From Hemileia vastatrix (lineage: Eukaryota; Basidiomycota; Pucciniomycetes; Pucciniales; Zaghouaniaceae), in the NCBI GenBank assembly GCA_030280995.1, contig JASXTE010000017.1:16923498-16987497 (forward strand): a stretch of 64,000 nucleotides of DNA, read 5' to 3'. Both the position numbers and the translations under genes were made by a program. A model generated the notes under the pieces. The model searched no databases, had not been told where the DNA came from, and worked only from the letters and a program-made list of their open reading frames with translations. This document shows, one piece after another, positions 24,297-34,635 of the stretch; the stretch's first letter is position 1, and every line of letters starts with the position of its first letter.

Positions 24297-24798
24297 ATTA
24301 ATAAAAGTAACAATATATCACATCTACAGAAAGGAAAACCTATTGGAATTAGTAGATTAAAAGTATTAGCAATGTTATTACTAATAAAAAGCACAGTAGC
24401 TTACCCTGAATTTAAATCTTTATTTATTTAAATAAAAAATTTGAAAAAATCTGTTAAAAATAAAATAATAAGTTAAACTAGACCTTTATAAGTGTGAATT
24501 AATAGCTTACCAAGCTTTAACCAAATACCAATTTAATTGGGTGTTATATTGGTGACCAAATACCAAGTGAAATTGGGTTTATATTGGGTACAGTTACTAC
24601 TGTAAATACCTAATTTTTATTATAAAAAATTTTTTACAATTATTATAAGGGTTCTTTTCCGCAATCACTGAGTTATGATGACCCACTAATATGCAGCAGA
24701 CCCAAATATTTGGTTTGTTTTGAGCTATACTAAAGTAAAAATCACGACCCAAGGCTTATACTAAATAATAAGTAAAAAACTAAGGAAAGACTCCCAAT
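24297..24798 (-). other. Leader of element A
   Basis: Non-coding stretch between the 5' LTR and gag. Directly after the LTR the minus strand reads ATTGGGAGTCTTTCC, the primer-binding-site position; the tRNA was not identified. It contains a tandem word ACCAAATACCAA-TTGGGT (24530-24590) that is also in B's leader (27570-27625). Confidence 0.65.
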
Positions 24799-26759
24799 TG
24801 TCAGTGTATCTGTCAAGGGGACTTTTGGTCTAGAAGATTTAGCCCAAGGTTATACAAGGTTTCTAAGGGGTTTAACAGACTCTCAAAAGCAAGGTACGTA
24901 TTTCTTAATCTATTTGATTGTTTTACTCAAATTATAAGAGGTGATTTTAAATATTATTATAATTTATATCTTTAGAATTTCGGTATTGTAACTACTAATG
25001 TTATAAAGAATAGTAATAAATTTGTTTTAACTGATATGTTATAAAAATTGGTAAGTAAGTAAGGAATGTCCCAAAAGTACAAAAAGGAAGGGCCTTTTAT
25101 AGGCAAAATGTGAGAAAATAAAAAGACGGAATTAACACCACCTAATACAAGGGTGTGGGAGAAAGAAACTAATTAAAGAGTGTATATGAAATAATAAGAG
25201 TAATACTAAATAGTGCATAAATAAAAAGTATTTATTTTATTTGAAATAAAACTCTGAATACCTTGGTCTGTCACATTTAGTGCAAGAACATTTGATTTAA
25301 AATATTTAATCAATAAAATATAAATAAATGAATTTAAAAAAGTTTTCTTCTCTTTATAATTTTATATTTTTAATACTAATTTTATTCCCTCTCATCTGTA
25401 TTATTGAGCATGGTGTTTGGGAGTAAAAATATATGTGACAGTTACTTATTTTTTATTAATTATCTATATTACTTAGTGTACTTAGCTAGTTAGCTTTAAG
25501 TAATACATAAGTAGTTTAATAAATAATTAATTATTAATAAGGATTTAAAAGGCGTGGCTTCACCTCAGTAAGATAATCAATTATTTTACTGGGTAAGTCT
25601 AGTAGCCTAGCTGACAGTATCTAGTATATAAGTATGATTTTAATAGTATTTTTTAATGGTCCTACTACTTATTGATAAATGATTTAGTGATTAAACCTCA
25701 GGGGAAGACTAATAGAATAGTTATACTCAAATAAAACTCACAATACTTGGATTTAAATGTGTGCTAGTGGTGGAAAATAGATAAATATAATATCAATTTA
25801 TAAAGGCTTTATAATATATTTCTGAATGATAATAATTGTGTTATAATTTTTTTTTGAATTGTAGTAAGTAAGTGATGTCTAATAACCATCAAAATCCTCC
25901 CTTACTTATACCAAAATCCACTGGAGTGCACAGACCTTCAATCCAGATGATGTCACTGCTATCCCTGGCAATTACACCACTGTGAAGGCCCATCACCTCC
26001 CCATGGCGTCCACTTCAAGCAGATTAAACACCCAGACCTCTATTAAGGACCCTCCATCACAATTAATGATAACACAGACCCATACCATAAATAGAAAATC
26101 CAGATAAAAGCGGATACCATAAAGAAACAGGTAAAATAACTCATCCAAAGAGAATATAATGAAACCCAAAGCATATAAAGGAAACAAATGAAGTTTCCAA
26201 GCCCCCAATAACATCCCCAAGAATCCATATTAACCCAGCAATGACCTCCCAACCCATAAATCCGTGAATATCCATCCAAGGAAGCAGATTAAGTTGTCCA
26301 AACTGAGTGTATGTGCCTGAAAGAGATGTTTATGTTTCTGTAGGCGCTGTGAGTCCACTGGATACGTCCATATGACCTAAAACAAGCAGGAAAAAAAGGT
26401 TTTAGGCTATTAAGAGGCTAAAACCCGCTTATATACCTAAATATACATAATATACTGCATATTTCACTGAATATGAGATTTATGTATACATATAAGCTTA
26501 GGTATGTAAATAATTACTTATTATCACTTAAGATAAGTATATTATGACTCCATTAACACCTTAATAAGTATTATTAGGCTATTAATAAGCTATTTAGACT
26601 ACTATAATTTATATAATAGAGTAATAATTATATATATATGTAATATAATCATATATATTATTGTTTTAACCTTATTTTTAAGATATAGGCTTAATGTACT
26701 TAAGGTTATCTTATTTTAAGTAAAAGAAATACTCAGTCCTAGGGATATCTAGGCTGACA
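24799..26759 (-). repeat. 5' LTR of element A, interrupted
   Basis: Net length about 1150 bp after removing the nested solo LTR and one TSD copy. The 12 bp TGTCAGTGTATC lie left of the nested insert; the rest resumes at GTATCTAGTATATAAG (25617). Right end CTAGGCTGACA at 26759. Confidence 0.9.
24811..25616 (-). mobile_element. Solo LTR nested in the 5' LTR of element A
   Basis: 806 bp, TGTCAAGGGG to CCTAGCTGACA, with GTATC on both sides (24806-24810 and 25617-25621), a perfect 5-bp TSD. Removing it restores the LTR sequence seen at 15899. This is the youngest layer at this site. Confidence 0.93.
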
Positions 26760-26769
26760 ATTATATACA

Positions 26770-27330
26770 ATCTTAGAAGGTGATTTAATTAACAAGGGAT
26801 AGGAGCAAGCCCTGTCTTTTGGAACTTTTGTTTTGGTTTGTAAGGGTGACTGGAAGTGGTCTGATGAGGGGCTGGATCCCTATTGCGATTGTGGCTGGCC
26901 CACTGTTGGTGAAACCAATCCCACTTCCATTTTTCTACCAAGATCTTATCCTGCGACTGATTTGATTATCCTGGGGCAGGGAGTGGATGGCTTTTCTGTA
27001 ATTCTTTCAGTTCTGCTAGTGTTTGATTTAATTTCTGGAATGCCAAACCTGCAATTGTTCTCCACTTTCTCCACCTCCTTGATTATGGAAGACTTTGACT
27101 CCTCTAACTTCAGAACTTGTCTGGCCAAGTGGGACAGTTGATTATGAAGAGGAGGTGATGTCTTCTTTATAGTCACCTTTTTTAAGAGGGTTTCCTTTTC
27201 CTCTATGATTAGTTTTTTTGGTTGAAGATAAGACTGACCTTTCATTTTTATGTCCTGGTACATTGTTTTTACCTTCAGACCTGGTATTAAAAGAAGGTTT
27301 ATCACTTACATTGTCCTGTGGAGCACTCAC
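26770..27330 (-). pseudogene. Element B gag, N-terminal part
   Basis: Reads SAPQDNVSDKPSFNTRS, matching A's gag start, but the initiating ATG is GTG here. A frame change near 27142-27160 and degenerate coiled-coil sequence (VLKLEESKSSIIKEVEKVEN) follow. It ends at the insertion of A (26760) and continues at 15898. Confidence 0.85.
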
Positions 27331-27841
27331 AATGTCTAAAATAACTATTTAACACACCTACAAAATGGATAAACTTCTGTTAATCAGTAGAGAAAAAGTA
27401 TTAGTAATATAAATACTAATAACAGCACTGAAGCTTATCTTGAATTTATATTTTTATTTATTTAAATAAAATATAATAAAAATTAGAAAAAATTGGTTAA
27501 ATATTAAATAATAACAAGTTTAAATAGACCTTCATAATGGCAATTAATTATCTTACCAATATTTAACCAAATACCAATTCAATTGGGTGTCATATTGGTG
27601 ACTAAATACCAAGTTAAATTGGGTTTATATTGGGTACAGTTACTACTTTAAATACCTAATTTTTACTTAAAATTATTTGTACCATTACTATGAGGGTTCT
27701 TTTCAGTAATAACTGAGTTATAATGACCCAAAAATTTTTTTCAGACCCAAATATTTGGTTTATATGAGCTATACCAGAGTAAAAAACATGTCCTAAGGTT
27801 ATATTAAAATAATAAGTTATAAATTAGGAAAGACCCCCAAT
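27331..27841 (-). other. Leader of element B
   Basis: Homologous to A's leader (24297-24798), including the primer-site region ATTGGGGGTCTTTCC next to the LTR and the ACCAAATACCAA words. No coding frame. Confidence 0.65.
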
Positions 27842-29017
27842 TGTCAATATATGCTAGTACTTAAGTATGATTTAATAATAAATATTAATGGTCCTACTAC
27901 CTAATATTAAATTACTTATGGATTAAACCTCAGGGAAAGACTAATAAAACTGTTATACTCAATTGTTAACTGACAATATTTAGATTGGTGTGGACTAGTG
28001 GTGGAAAATAGGCTAATAAAATATAGTTATAGCTAATCTAAAGATGAAATCAATTTATTAGTGCTTTAAAATATATTTTTATATGATAATAATTGATTAA
28101 TAATGTTTATTTGATTTTTGGTAACTAAGTGATGGCCAATAACCCACCAAATCCTCCTTTACTTATACCAAAATACACTTGAGTGCACAGACCTTCAATC
28201 CAGATGATGTCACTGGTATCCCTGGAAATTACAGCACTGTGAGGGCTCATCATCTCCCCATTTTTTCTTCTTCAAGAATTTTTAACACCCAGACCTCCAG
28301 TAAGGACCCTTTATCACAATTAATGATATCATACCCCCATACCATAAATGGAGAAAACAGATAAAAGCAGATACCATAAAGAAACAGGTAAAATAACTCA
28401 TCAAAAGAGAATAAAATGAAACTCAAAGCATATAAAGTAACAAATTCAAATTTCCAAGACCCCAATTACATCCCCATGTATTGACATAAACCCAGTAATC
28501 ATATTCCAGCCCATAAATCTGTGAAAATCCATGAAAGGAAGAAGATTAAGTTATCTAAAATGGATATATGCACCTGAAAAAGGTGTATATGCTTGTGTAG
28601 GCATGGTGAGTCCATTGAATACATCTATATGATCTAAAATAAGTAGAAAAAAAATCTTCTAGGCTATTTAGAGGGTGAAACCCACATATAGACCTATATA
28701 TACATAATATAATTACATATTTTACTTAATATGAGATTTATGTATACATATAAGCTTATGCATGTCTATAATAGCTTAATATAACTTAAGAGAAGTATAT
28801 TATGACTATTTTGGCACCTTAATAAGTATTATGGGGCTATGGATAAGCTATTTAAACTACTATAAGTCATATAATAGTATATTAAATATATATATAAGCA
28901 TAATAACCATATATATAAGCATTATTACCATAATTGTAACTTATAAGCTTTTTTCAATTAAGGTTATCTTATTTTAAACAAAAGAAATACTCAATCCTGC
29001 GGAAAACTAGGCTGACA
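27842..29017 (-). repeat. 5' LTR of element B
   Basis: 1176 bp, TGTCAATATATGC to CTAGGCTGACA, homologous over its whole length to the two LTRs of A but more diverged. Its right edge lies inside another LTR (29018-29556). Confidence 0.88.
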
Positions 29018-29556
29018 TATACTCTCATTTTGGTCATTACTCTATTTTTTGATGGATTAACACATGTTATTTATGTATTTTGGCATGTGATATGATTCTT
29101 CTTTTGTTACTGGTTGGTCCTTAGGTTTATGGGAATGTGTAACTGCTAATTTGAGGCATCATTGGCCATTTATAGGATTGATAAATCAAGGGGGAACATG
29201 GGGGACTTCATGGGTATAAAAGGAGGAGGTTTTGAGGCTTATATTCTACATTCTTTATCATTGCAATTAAACCATATAGGCATTACAATTAAACCATATA
29301 GATATTACAATTAAAATACATTTCATTAGTGCTTTTAAAGTCTTTTAATAGTGTTTGAAATACTATCTCTTTATTTCTATCAGCTATAAACTGTAAACCA
29401 TTTATCATTAGTGAGATTAAATTACTGAGACCCTTATATTGAGTTATATTTTACTAATTATTAGATTTTTACCACATTCATATAAAACCATTGAAATCTT
29501 CTAGACAACTGGCTAATCAAGCTATTCACATCTCTGTACTTGAACTAAGCCTGACA
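29018..29556 (+). repeat. 3' part of a family G LTR
   Basis: Matches the last 470-540 bp of the LTR at 37461-38962, including the TATA region GGGTATAAAAGGAGGAGG near 29215, ATTCTTTATCATTGCAATT, and the end AAGCCTGACA. The 5' part is missing; element B occupies that place, so B apparently inserted into this LTR or replaced it. Confidence 0.8.
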
Positions 29557-29671
29557 AATGACAAGAGTAAGAAATTGAAATTAAAGGTAAATTAAATGTG
29601 CAAATAAATCCCCAAGAAAAGTCCCAGGGGTCAGGCACAAAAAAAAAACAGGCCAAAAAATCCCAAAAAAA

Positions 29672-30606
29672 AAAACTAGAAAAATCAGAAAAATCAGAAA
29701 AATCAGAGAAATCAGAAAAATCAGAAAAATCAGAAAAATCAGAAAAATCAGAAAAAACAGAAAAAACAGAAAAAACAGAAAAAACAGAAAAAACAGAAAA
29801 AACAGAAAAAACAGAAAAAACAGAAAAAACACAAAAAACACAAAAAACAGAAAAAACAGAAAAAACAGAAAAAACAGTAAAAACAGTAAAAACTGAAAAA
29901 ACTGAAAAAACAGAAAAAACTGAAAAAACTGAAAAAACTGAAAAAACTGAAAAAACTGAAAAAACTGAAAAAACTGAAAAAACTGAAAAAACTGAAAAAT
30001 CAGAAAAATCAGAAAAATCAGAAAAATCAGAAAAATCAGAAAAATCAGAAAAATCAGAAAAACAGAAAAAACAGAAAAAACAGAAAAAACAGAAAAAACA
30101 GAAAAAACAGAAAAAACAGAAAAAACAGAAAAAACAGAAAAAACAGAAAAAACAGAAAAAACAGAAAAAACAGAAAAAACAGAAAAAACAGAAAAAACAG
30201 AAAAAACAGAAAAAACAGAAAAATCAGAAAAATCAGAAAAATCAGAAAAATCAGAAAAATCAGAAAAATCAGAAAAATCAGAAAAATCAGAAAAATCAGA
30301 AAAATCAGAAAAATCAGAAAAATCAGAAAAATCAGAAAAATCAGAAAAATCAGAAAAATCAGAAAAATCAGAAAAATCAGAAAAATCAGAAAAATCAGAA
30401 AAATCAGAAAAATCAGAAAAATCAGAAAAATCAGAAAAATCAGAAAAATCAGAAAAATCAGAAAAATCAGAAAAATCAGAAAAATCAGAAAAATCAGAAA
30501 AATCAGAAAAATCAGAAAAATCAGAAAAATCAGAAAAATCAGAAAAATCAGAAAAATCAGAAAAATCAGAAAAAACAGAAAAAACAGATAAAACAGATAA
30601 AACAGA
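29672..30606. repeat. 9-bp minisatellite, about 100 copies
   Basis: Near-perfect tandem copies of [T/A]CAGAAAAA, arranged in blocks: TCAGAAAAA, then ACAGAAAAA, a CTGAAAAAA variant block (about 29890-30000), TCAGAAAAA again, ACAGAAAAA (30056-30222), and a long TCAGAAAAA block to about 30570, ending in ACAGATAAA variants. Because 9 is a multiple of 3 both strands stay open: a Lys-rich frame on plus (29598-30620) and a Phe/Leu-rich one on minus. One 8-bp unit near 30056 shifts the phase. I consider the frames incidental. Confidence 0.95.
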
Positions 30607-30620
30607 GAAACATCAGTTGA

Positions 30621-32178
30621 AAACTAAAAAGAGAGCAGTGAGAGAGACTTACCTGATGAGTAATTTTTAAGGATGCAACAGGACCACCAGAAATTGATGA
30701 AATAAGGATTGAGGTATAGAGGCAAGAGAAAAAGAAGGGAGTATATAAAAAGGGAGAGAGAAATAGGGAGAACAAAGTAGTGAAAAATTATGTGATTGGC
30801 AAAAATATGTGATTTGATGTTATGGATTGGGGGGGAATGAATGAAGTCAGTAAAAATGTCACAATAAAATGTTGTGAACTCCAGAGAAGGGTGCTTGCCA
30901 AGAGTTGATAAGTAGGGAGTGAGGATTGTGTGTTATATTTTACAGGGATGTGGTAAGCAAGGAAGGGAGTTTGTGGCTAACATGTGGTTGTAAAAAAAAT
31001 TATGAAAAAAGTGTTGATTTGAGGTCAGAACTGACTCCCATTTTTGAAATAAGTTAATTATTTGGAAAATTTAAGCTCTTCTTTAGTTTGACATATGAAC
31101 TTAATTTAAGTGCAAATTTTCAAGAACTGAAGCCACCGCTTATTTTTCTTTTGTTTTGCACCCTTCTATTTTTTCATTAAAACACCACCATGATGGTAAT
31201 ACTGACACGTCTACATAAAATCCTGAAAACTCTACCATAAATATCAACTGTTTGTAGCCTCTTGAAAATTTTATTCTCACCTCATATTTTTTGAAAAAAT
31301 ACCCACTGAAGAAATATAAATTGGTTAATTTTCTTTATTTTCTTTATTATCTTTTTTTTTTAAGTTGCTCTTTATATTTTCTGCTCTCTATTGGTACCAC
31401 TAAAATCTAGATTCTATTCTTAGTTGTTGCTTTTAAAAACATGCTTGACTCAAAGAATTAATTTTAAAAAAACTATTATGTAATCTTTTCTTTAAGATAT
31501 CTATATTTTAGAGGCACAATATAGTCATTTTAAAAATTTATAATGAAAAAATATGTGTTAATTTATGAGAAATAAAAATTTAAATTAGTGAAAAGATTAC
31601 ATTTCTTGAAATTTTATGTATGCACAGGGCCTGTAAATATGTCCTTATCACCCTTCTTTTTTTGTACTACTCTCAAAAAAATGATTTGATTTTATTCAAA
31701 TTTTTATATGGTCAAGAGAAACCTTAATATTTATAATATAAATTAATAATTATAAAATTCAATTAGTTTTTTGCATTTAAAAAAATTTTCAGACCTCCAG
31801 TTTCAGAAGGTAGAAGTAAGAATCAGAGATATATAGCATTAGTATTAGTAAAGAGCCAGAGAAAACCAGATGGAAATCACAAGAAGAAAGTTTGGAAAGT
31901 CATAAAAAAATTGATGAAGAAAAAAAGGAAAAAAAGTTTTTATTAAATGGAAGGGGGTCACCATGTAAAACTCAATTATGTGGGCTTAGAAGCCTTTTTG
32001 GCTTGGTCCATAAGATGAAATTTGATGCCAAAGATAGGTTATTTTATTTGATTAAACTAAAATGTTGATTTTTATATTTATTGAATTGCTTCTCTTGCAG
32101 TCAGTGGGGGTTTTAAGAAATAATGGTGAGCTAGCTTTATGTATAAACAGTTCAAATAACTTATTTCTTGGTACTTTA
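30621..32178. other. No recognisable gene
   Basis: AT-rich sequence between the minisatellite and the first Tc1/mariner element. A short Lys/Arg-rich open piece at 31796-31950 has no start or family motif. Nothing supportable. Confidence 0.5.
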
Positions 32179-33654
32179 AAGTACCCCACTAGAAGTCCTT
32201 GTGATTTTTTTAAATACACTCTTTTGTGAGACACCACCTTTCCCAACTTCCCAGTACATCACAATGGCCATTTCTCTAAAATTTTCTTTACTATTTCATA
32301 TTATTGGGTCAAATAGATCTTTTTTTCTGTTTGTATTTCTGATTTTTAAAGAATACCACTGTTTAGATGATCAATCTAGAAATTTCACATGAAAGCACTT
32401 ACAGTAAAATATAGCCCTATGATAAAAGCAATCACAAGTTAGCAGACCCACCCTTTTCTGTAATAACTTCCTCCATTTTTTCAGGAATTGAAGAAAAAAG
32501 ACGGTTGTAAATTGAAATTGGTGTATCATTCCAGACTGTGGGTATTGAAGCAATCATCTCATCCTATGTGTGGAGGTGAAAAAATCATGAAAAATATATT
32601 TGATTATTGTCCATATATGCTCAATTAGGTTGAGATCAAGTGACTGGAATTTCCAGTCTAGAAGATTCTTAATTTTACTTTGAGTGCAGAAATTTTCACT
32701 CTCTTTGTATTTGTAGGTGGGGGCACTATCCTCCATGAGGGGTATTTTGCAATTCAGATCATGTTCTTGAAGATAAAGCACTAGTGTATATTTGTATACA
32801 TGTTCAATAAAATATTTTGATCATTTCTGATTTGGAGGAATAAGAACCAATGGGACCTTTTAATCTCCTAAGAGCCCTCCCCATAATGTTACACTTTATT
32901 TTCTACTCTTGAAGGTGGGCTGAAGAAAGTTGGGCTGAAACTTCTCATCAGGGTGGCACCAGACATGAGGTAGTGTTGATTTTTTGCCTATCTCAAAAGA
33001 AGATTCATTGGATTAAAATACTTTTTCTCAATCTTTCATAGTCCATTAACAGTACTTGAGAGCAAAATTTAAAAAATGTTGGCACTTTGAAGCCTTGAAA
33101 AAATTTTTCTTTGCTACAATTCATTTTTGATAGCCTAGCTGTTTGGCTCACTTTGGGAAGGTGCAAGTATAAATGCTAGTGGTAAGTAACTTGGCTACTG
33201 TGCTCACTGAAGATGCTCTAGTAGTTTGAAGGATTTGTTCAAGCTGTTGCATGTCTCTATCATTAGTTTTGAATGGTTAACCAGGGTGAGTGGCATTTTC
33301 AACAGAGCCCCTCTTAGACATTATGGTCAATACAGAACAAACAGTTGAGTCTGGAATGAAAAGATTTTTAGTAATAGCTGCTGGACTGGTGTACAAAATT
33401 GCCATTCTAACTATTTCACCTCTTGTTTCATTCAAATTTTTTTTGTTTCAGATCTAAATGTAACCATAGTGAAGGCAAAAAGAAAAAGAAAAGCCATATT
33501 TTCTTTTGAGACATAAAGAGAAAAAAAATGTACCTGTTTCAAAGAAGAGTACTAGATGTGATTGTGAGGTGGTGGGAAGTTGAGAAAGGTGGTAGCTGAT
33601 GGAGGAGTGTATGAAAAAAAATCACAAGGACTTCTTTCAGGTTTCAGGGTACTG
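32179..33654 (-). mobile_element. Tc1/mariner transposon 1 (dead copy)
   Basis: 1476 bp between TA dinucleotides (32177-32178 and 33655-33656). Terminal inverted repeats of about 90 bp share GTACC, GAAGTCCTTGTGATTTTTT, ATACACTC and CACCTTTC.CAACTTCCCA. The left terminus has one or two mismatches to CAGTACCCTG of the right. The transposase is on the minus strand. TA target and TIRs are as expected for the Tc1/mariner superfamily. Confidence 0.9.
32400..33480 (-). pseudogene. Tc1-like transposase remnant
   Basis: The most conserved part (32554-32781) contains LMEDSAPTYK, corresponding to the second catalytic Asp motif (D-N-A-P-x-H), and SLDLNLIEHIW, corresponding to SPDLNPIEN-W with the catalytic Glu. 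They are about 35 residues apart. The C-terminus reads SIPEKMEEVI near 32470. The first half is broken by stops in all frames. It does not match transposon 2 closely, so two families are present. Confidence 0.85.
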
Positions 33655-33656
33655 TA

Positions 33657-34264
33657 TAGTGGGGGGTGGGAGCAATTATTCTGGCAACATTTTATTGTAC
33701 ATTTCCCTTTTCTTCAACTTTCCCTCATACCACCATCAAGGATGATACTCCCCTCAAATTTTGTTTCTTTGCTCATTAGATTCTGCTTTATCATCAGTTA
33801 AGTTCATTTTTTCCTTAACTGAATGATTTTAACATTTGTTTTTACTTTAAAATTTCATTATTTACAAGCACAGGGGGAAAAAAATGTGAACCCAATGTCT
33901 GGTCACCACTTTTTCCTCCTCTGAAGCTTGCTACCCATCTGCTATACAGATGGGAAGCAGCCTTGCACACACATCTGGACTTTTGGCTTGAATTTGTGTG
34001 CCTGTGTACTACACACATTCCATGGTAGGCATGACTATACATCCAGAACTTCAGCCCAGATGTATGTCATAATAGAGTTGAATATACATTCAGACCTTTG
34101 GACTGGATTTGAGTGATGTTACTATTTCATGGTTTCCAGGCTAAAGGTCAATATGTGTTTATTATTATATTAACATTTCCTCCCTTACACAATAAAAATT
34201 AAATAAAGTTATCCAGGACATATTTGTACACAAAATTTTCTGCCCTTCCTTCATCTTTCTTTGG
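33657..34264. other. Sequence between transposon 1 and the helicase remnant
   Basis: No supported gene. It contains a small inverted repeat (CCCATCTG....CAGATGGG, about 33930-33953) and repeated CAGA..T.TG.ACT words at 33975-34115. It could be the non-coding end of the element that carried the helicase, but no Helitron terminus (hairpin then CTRR) could be identified. Confidence 0.35.
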
Positions 34265-34545
34265 TTAAAGTACATGGACATTTCCACTGTACTTTGCCCT
34301 TGAAAGTGCTACATATAACTGACTGTTCCCAAATACTGGTTATTCCAGGTTAAGACCTACCATGTCTAAAGATTAGCCTTGTGATTTGTTGATTGTCATT
34401 CCATAAGCTAATCTAAATGGTAGCTAAAATCTTTGCAGTTTGAATGGAATAGCTGAATTGGGGGAACTTTCCAATTCAATCATTGGGACAAAAATCCTAT
34501 TTCCTTCATATGGTTCAGAGAGTATGAATCACTCTATCACATTTT
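34265..34545 (-). pseudogene. Pif1-family / Helitron-type helicase, C-terminal remnant
   Basis: One minus frame reads, with three stops, FVPMIELESSPN, FRLAYGMTINKSQG, and NSQLYVALSRAKYSGN. These are the last conserved motifs of Pif1/RecD2-type helicases (AFAMTINKSQGQ and GQLYVALSRV), found in Helitron Rep-helicase proteins and in cellular Pif1. The three stops are TAG, TAA and TAA at positions where the family usually has Gln, so each fits a C-to-T change. Its repeat-rich surroundings make a Helitron origin likely, but the Rep domain is not in the window. Confidence 0.8.
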
Positions 34546-34635
34546 TGTGAAGAGCTGAGGTGGCTGGGGTGGTGGGCAAGAATGTGTGTGGTTATGTGGT
34601 AAAATGAGGAGGTGGGTCACTGGGGTGGTGGGCTA

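Larger units (their letters stand above)
15899..26759 (-). mobile_element. Full-length Ty3/gypsy element A with two nested solo LTRs
   Basis: Bounded by LTRs 15899-17069 (3') and 24799-26759 (5', itself interrupted) and flanked by ATTAT on both sides (15894-15898, 26760-26764), a perfect 5-bp TSD. Internal order on the minus strand: leader, gag, protease, RT, RNase H, integrase, chromodomain, purine tract GGTTGAGGGAG, LTR. Without the nested LTRs it is about 8.8 kb. At least four frameshifts, several stops and a mutated RT active site make it defective. It inserted into the gag of relative B. Confidence 0.93.
13529..29017 (-). mobile_element. Gypsy element B, truncated, split by element A
   Basis: B is a minus-strand Ty3/gypsy element of the same family as A. 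Its 5' LTR (27842-29017), leader and gag start (27330-26770) lie right of A. The rest of gag and the protease (15898-13529) lie left of A. The two halves join at the ATTAT target site in the order seen in A's own gag. It is truncated at 13529, before the RT, so B has no pol or 3' LTR here. Stops and lost residues show it is dead and older than A. Confidence 0.88.

Noticed and set aside
29581..29841. Phe/Leu-rich minus-strand frame that looks like a membrane protein
   Set aside because: It is only the reverse reading of the 9-bp minisatellite; periodicity alone keeps it open.
29672..30606. Regular repeat array considered as a CRISPR
   Set aside because: 9-bp units with no spacers, in a eukaryotic context.
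33900..34264. Helitron 3' terminus near the helicase remnant
   Set aside because: A small hairpin exists at about 33930-33953 but no CTRR end or A^T target context follows it.
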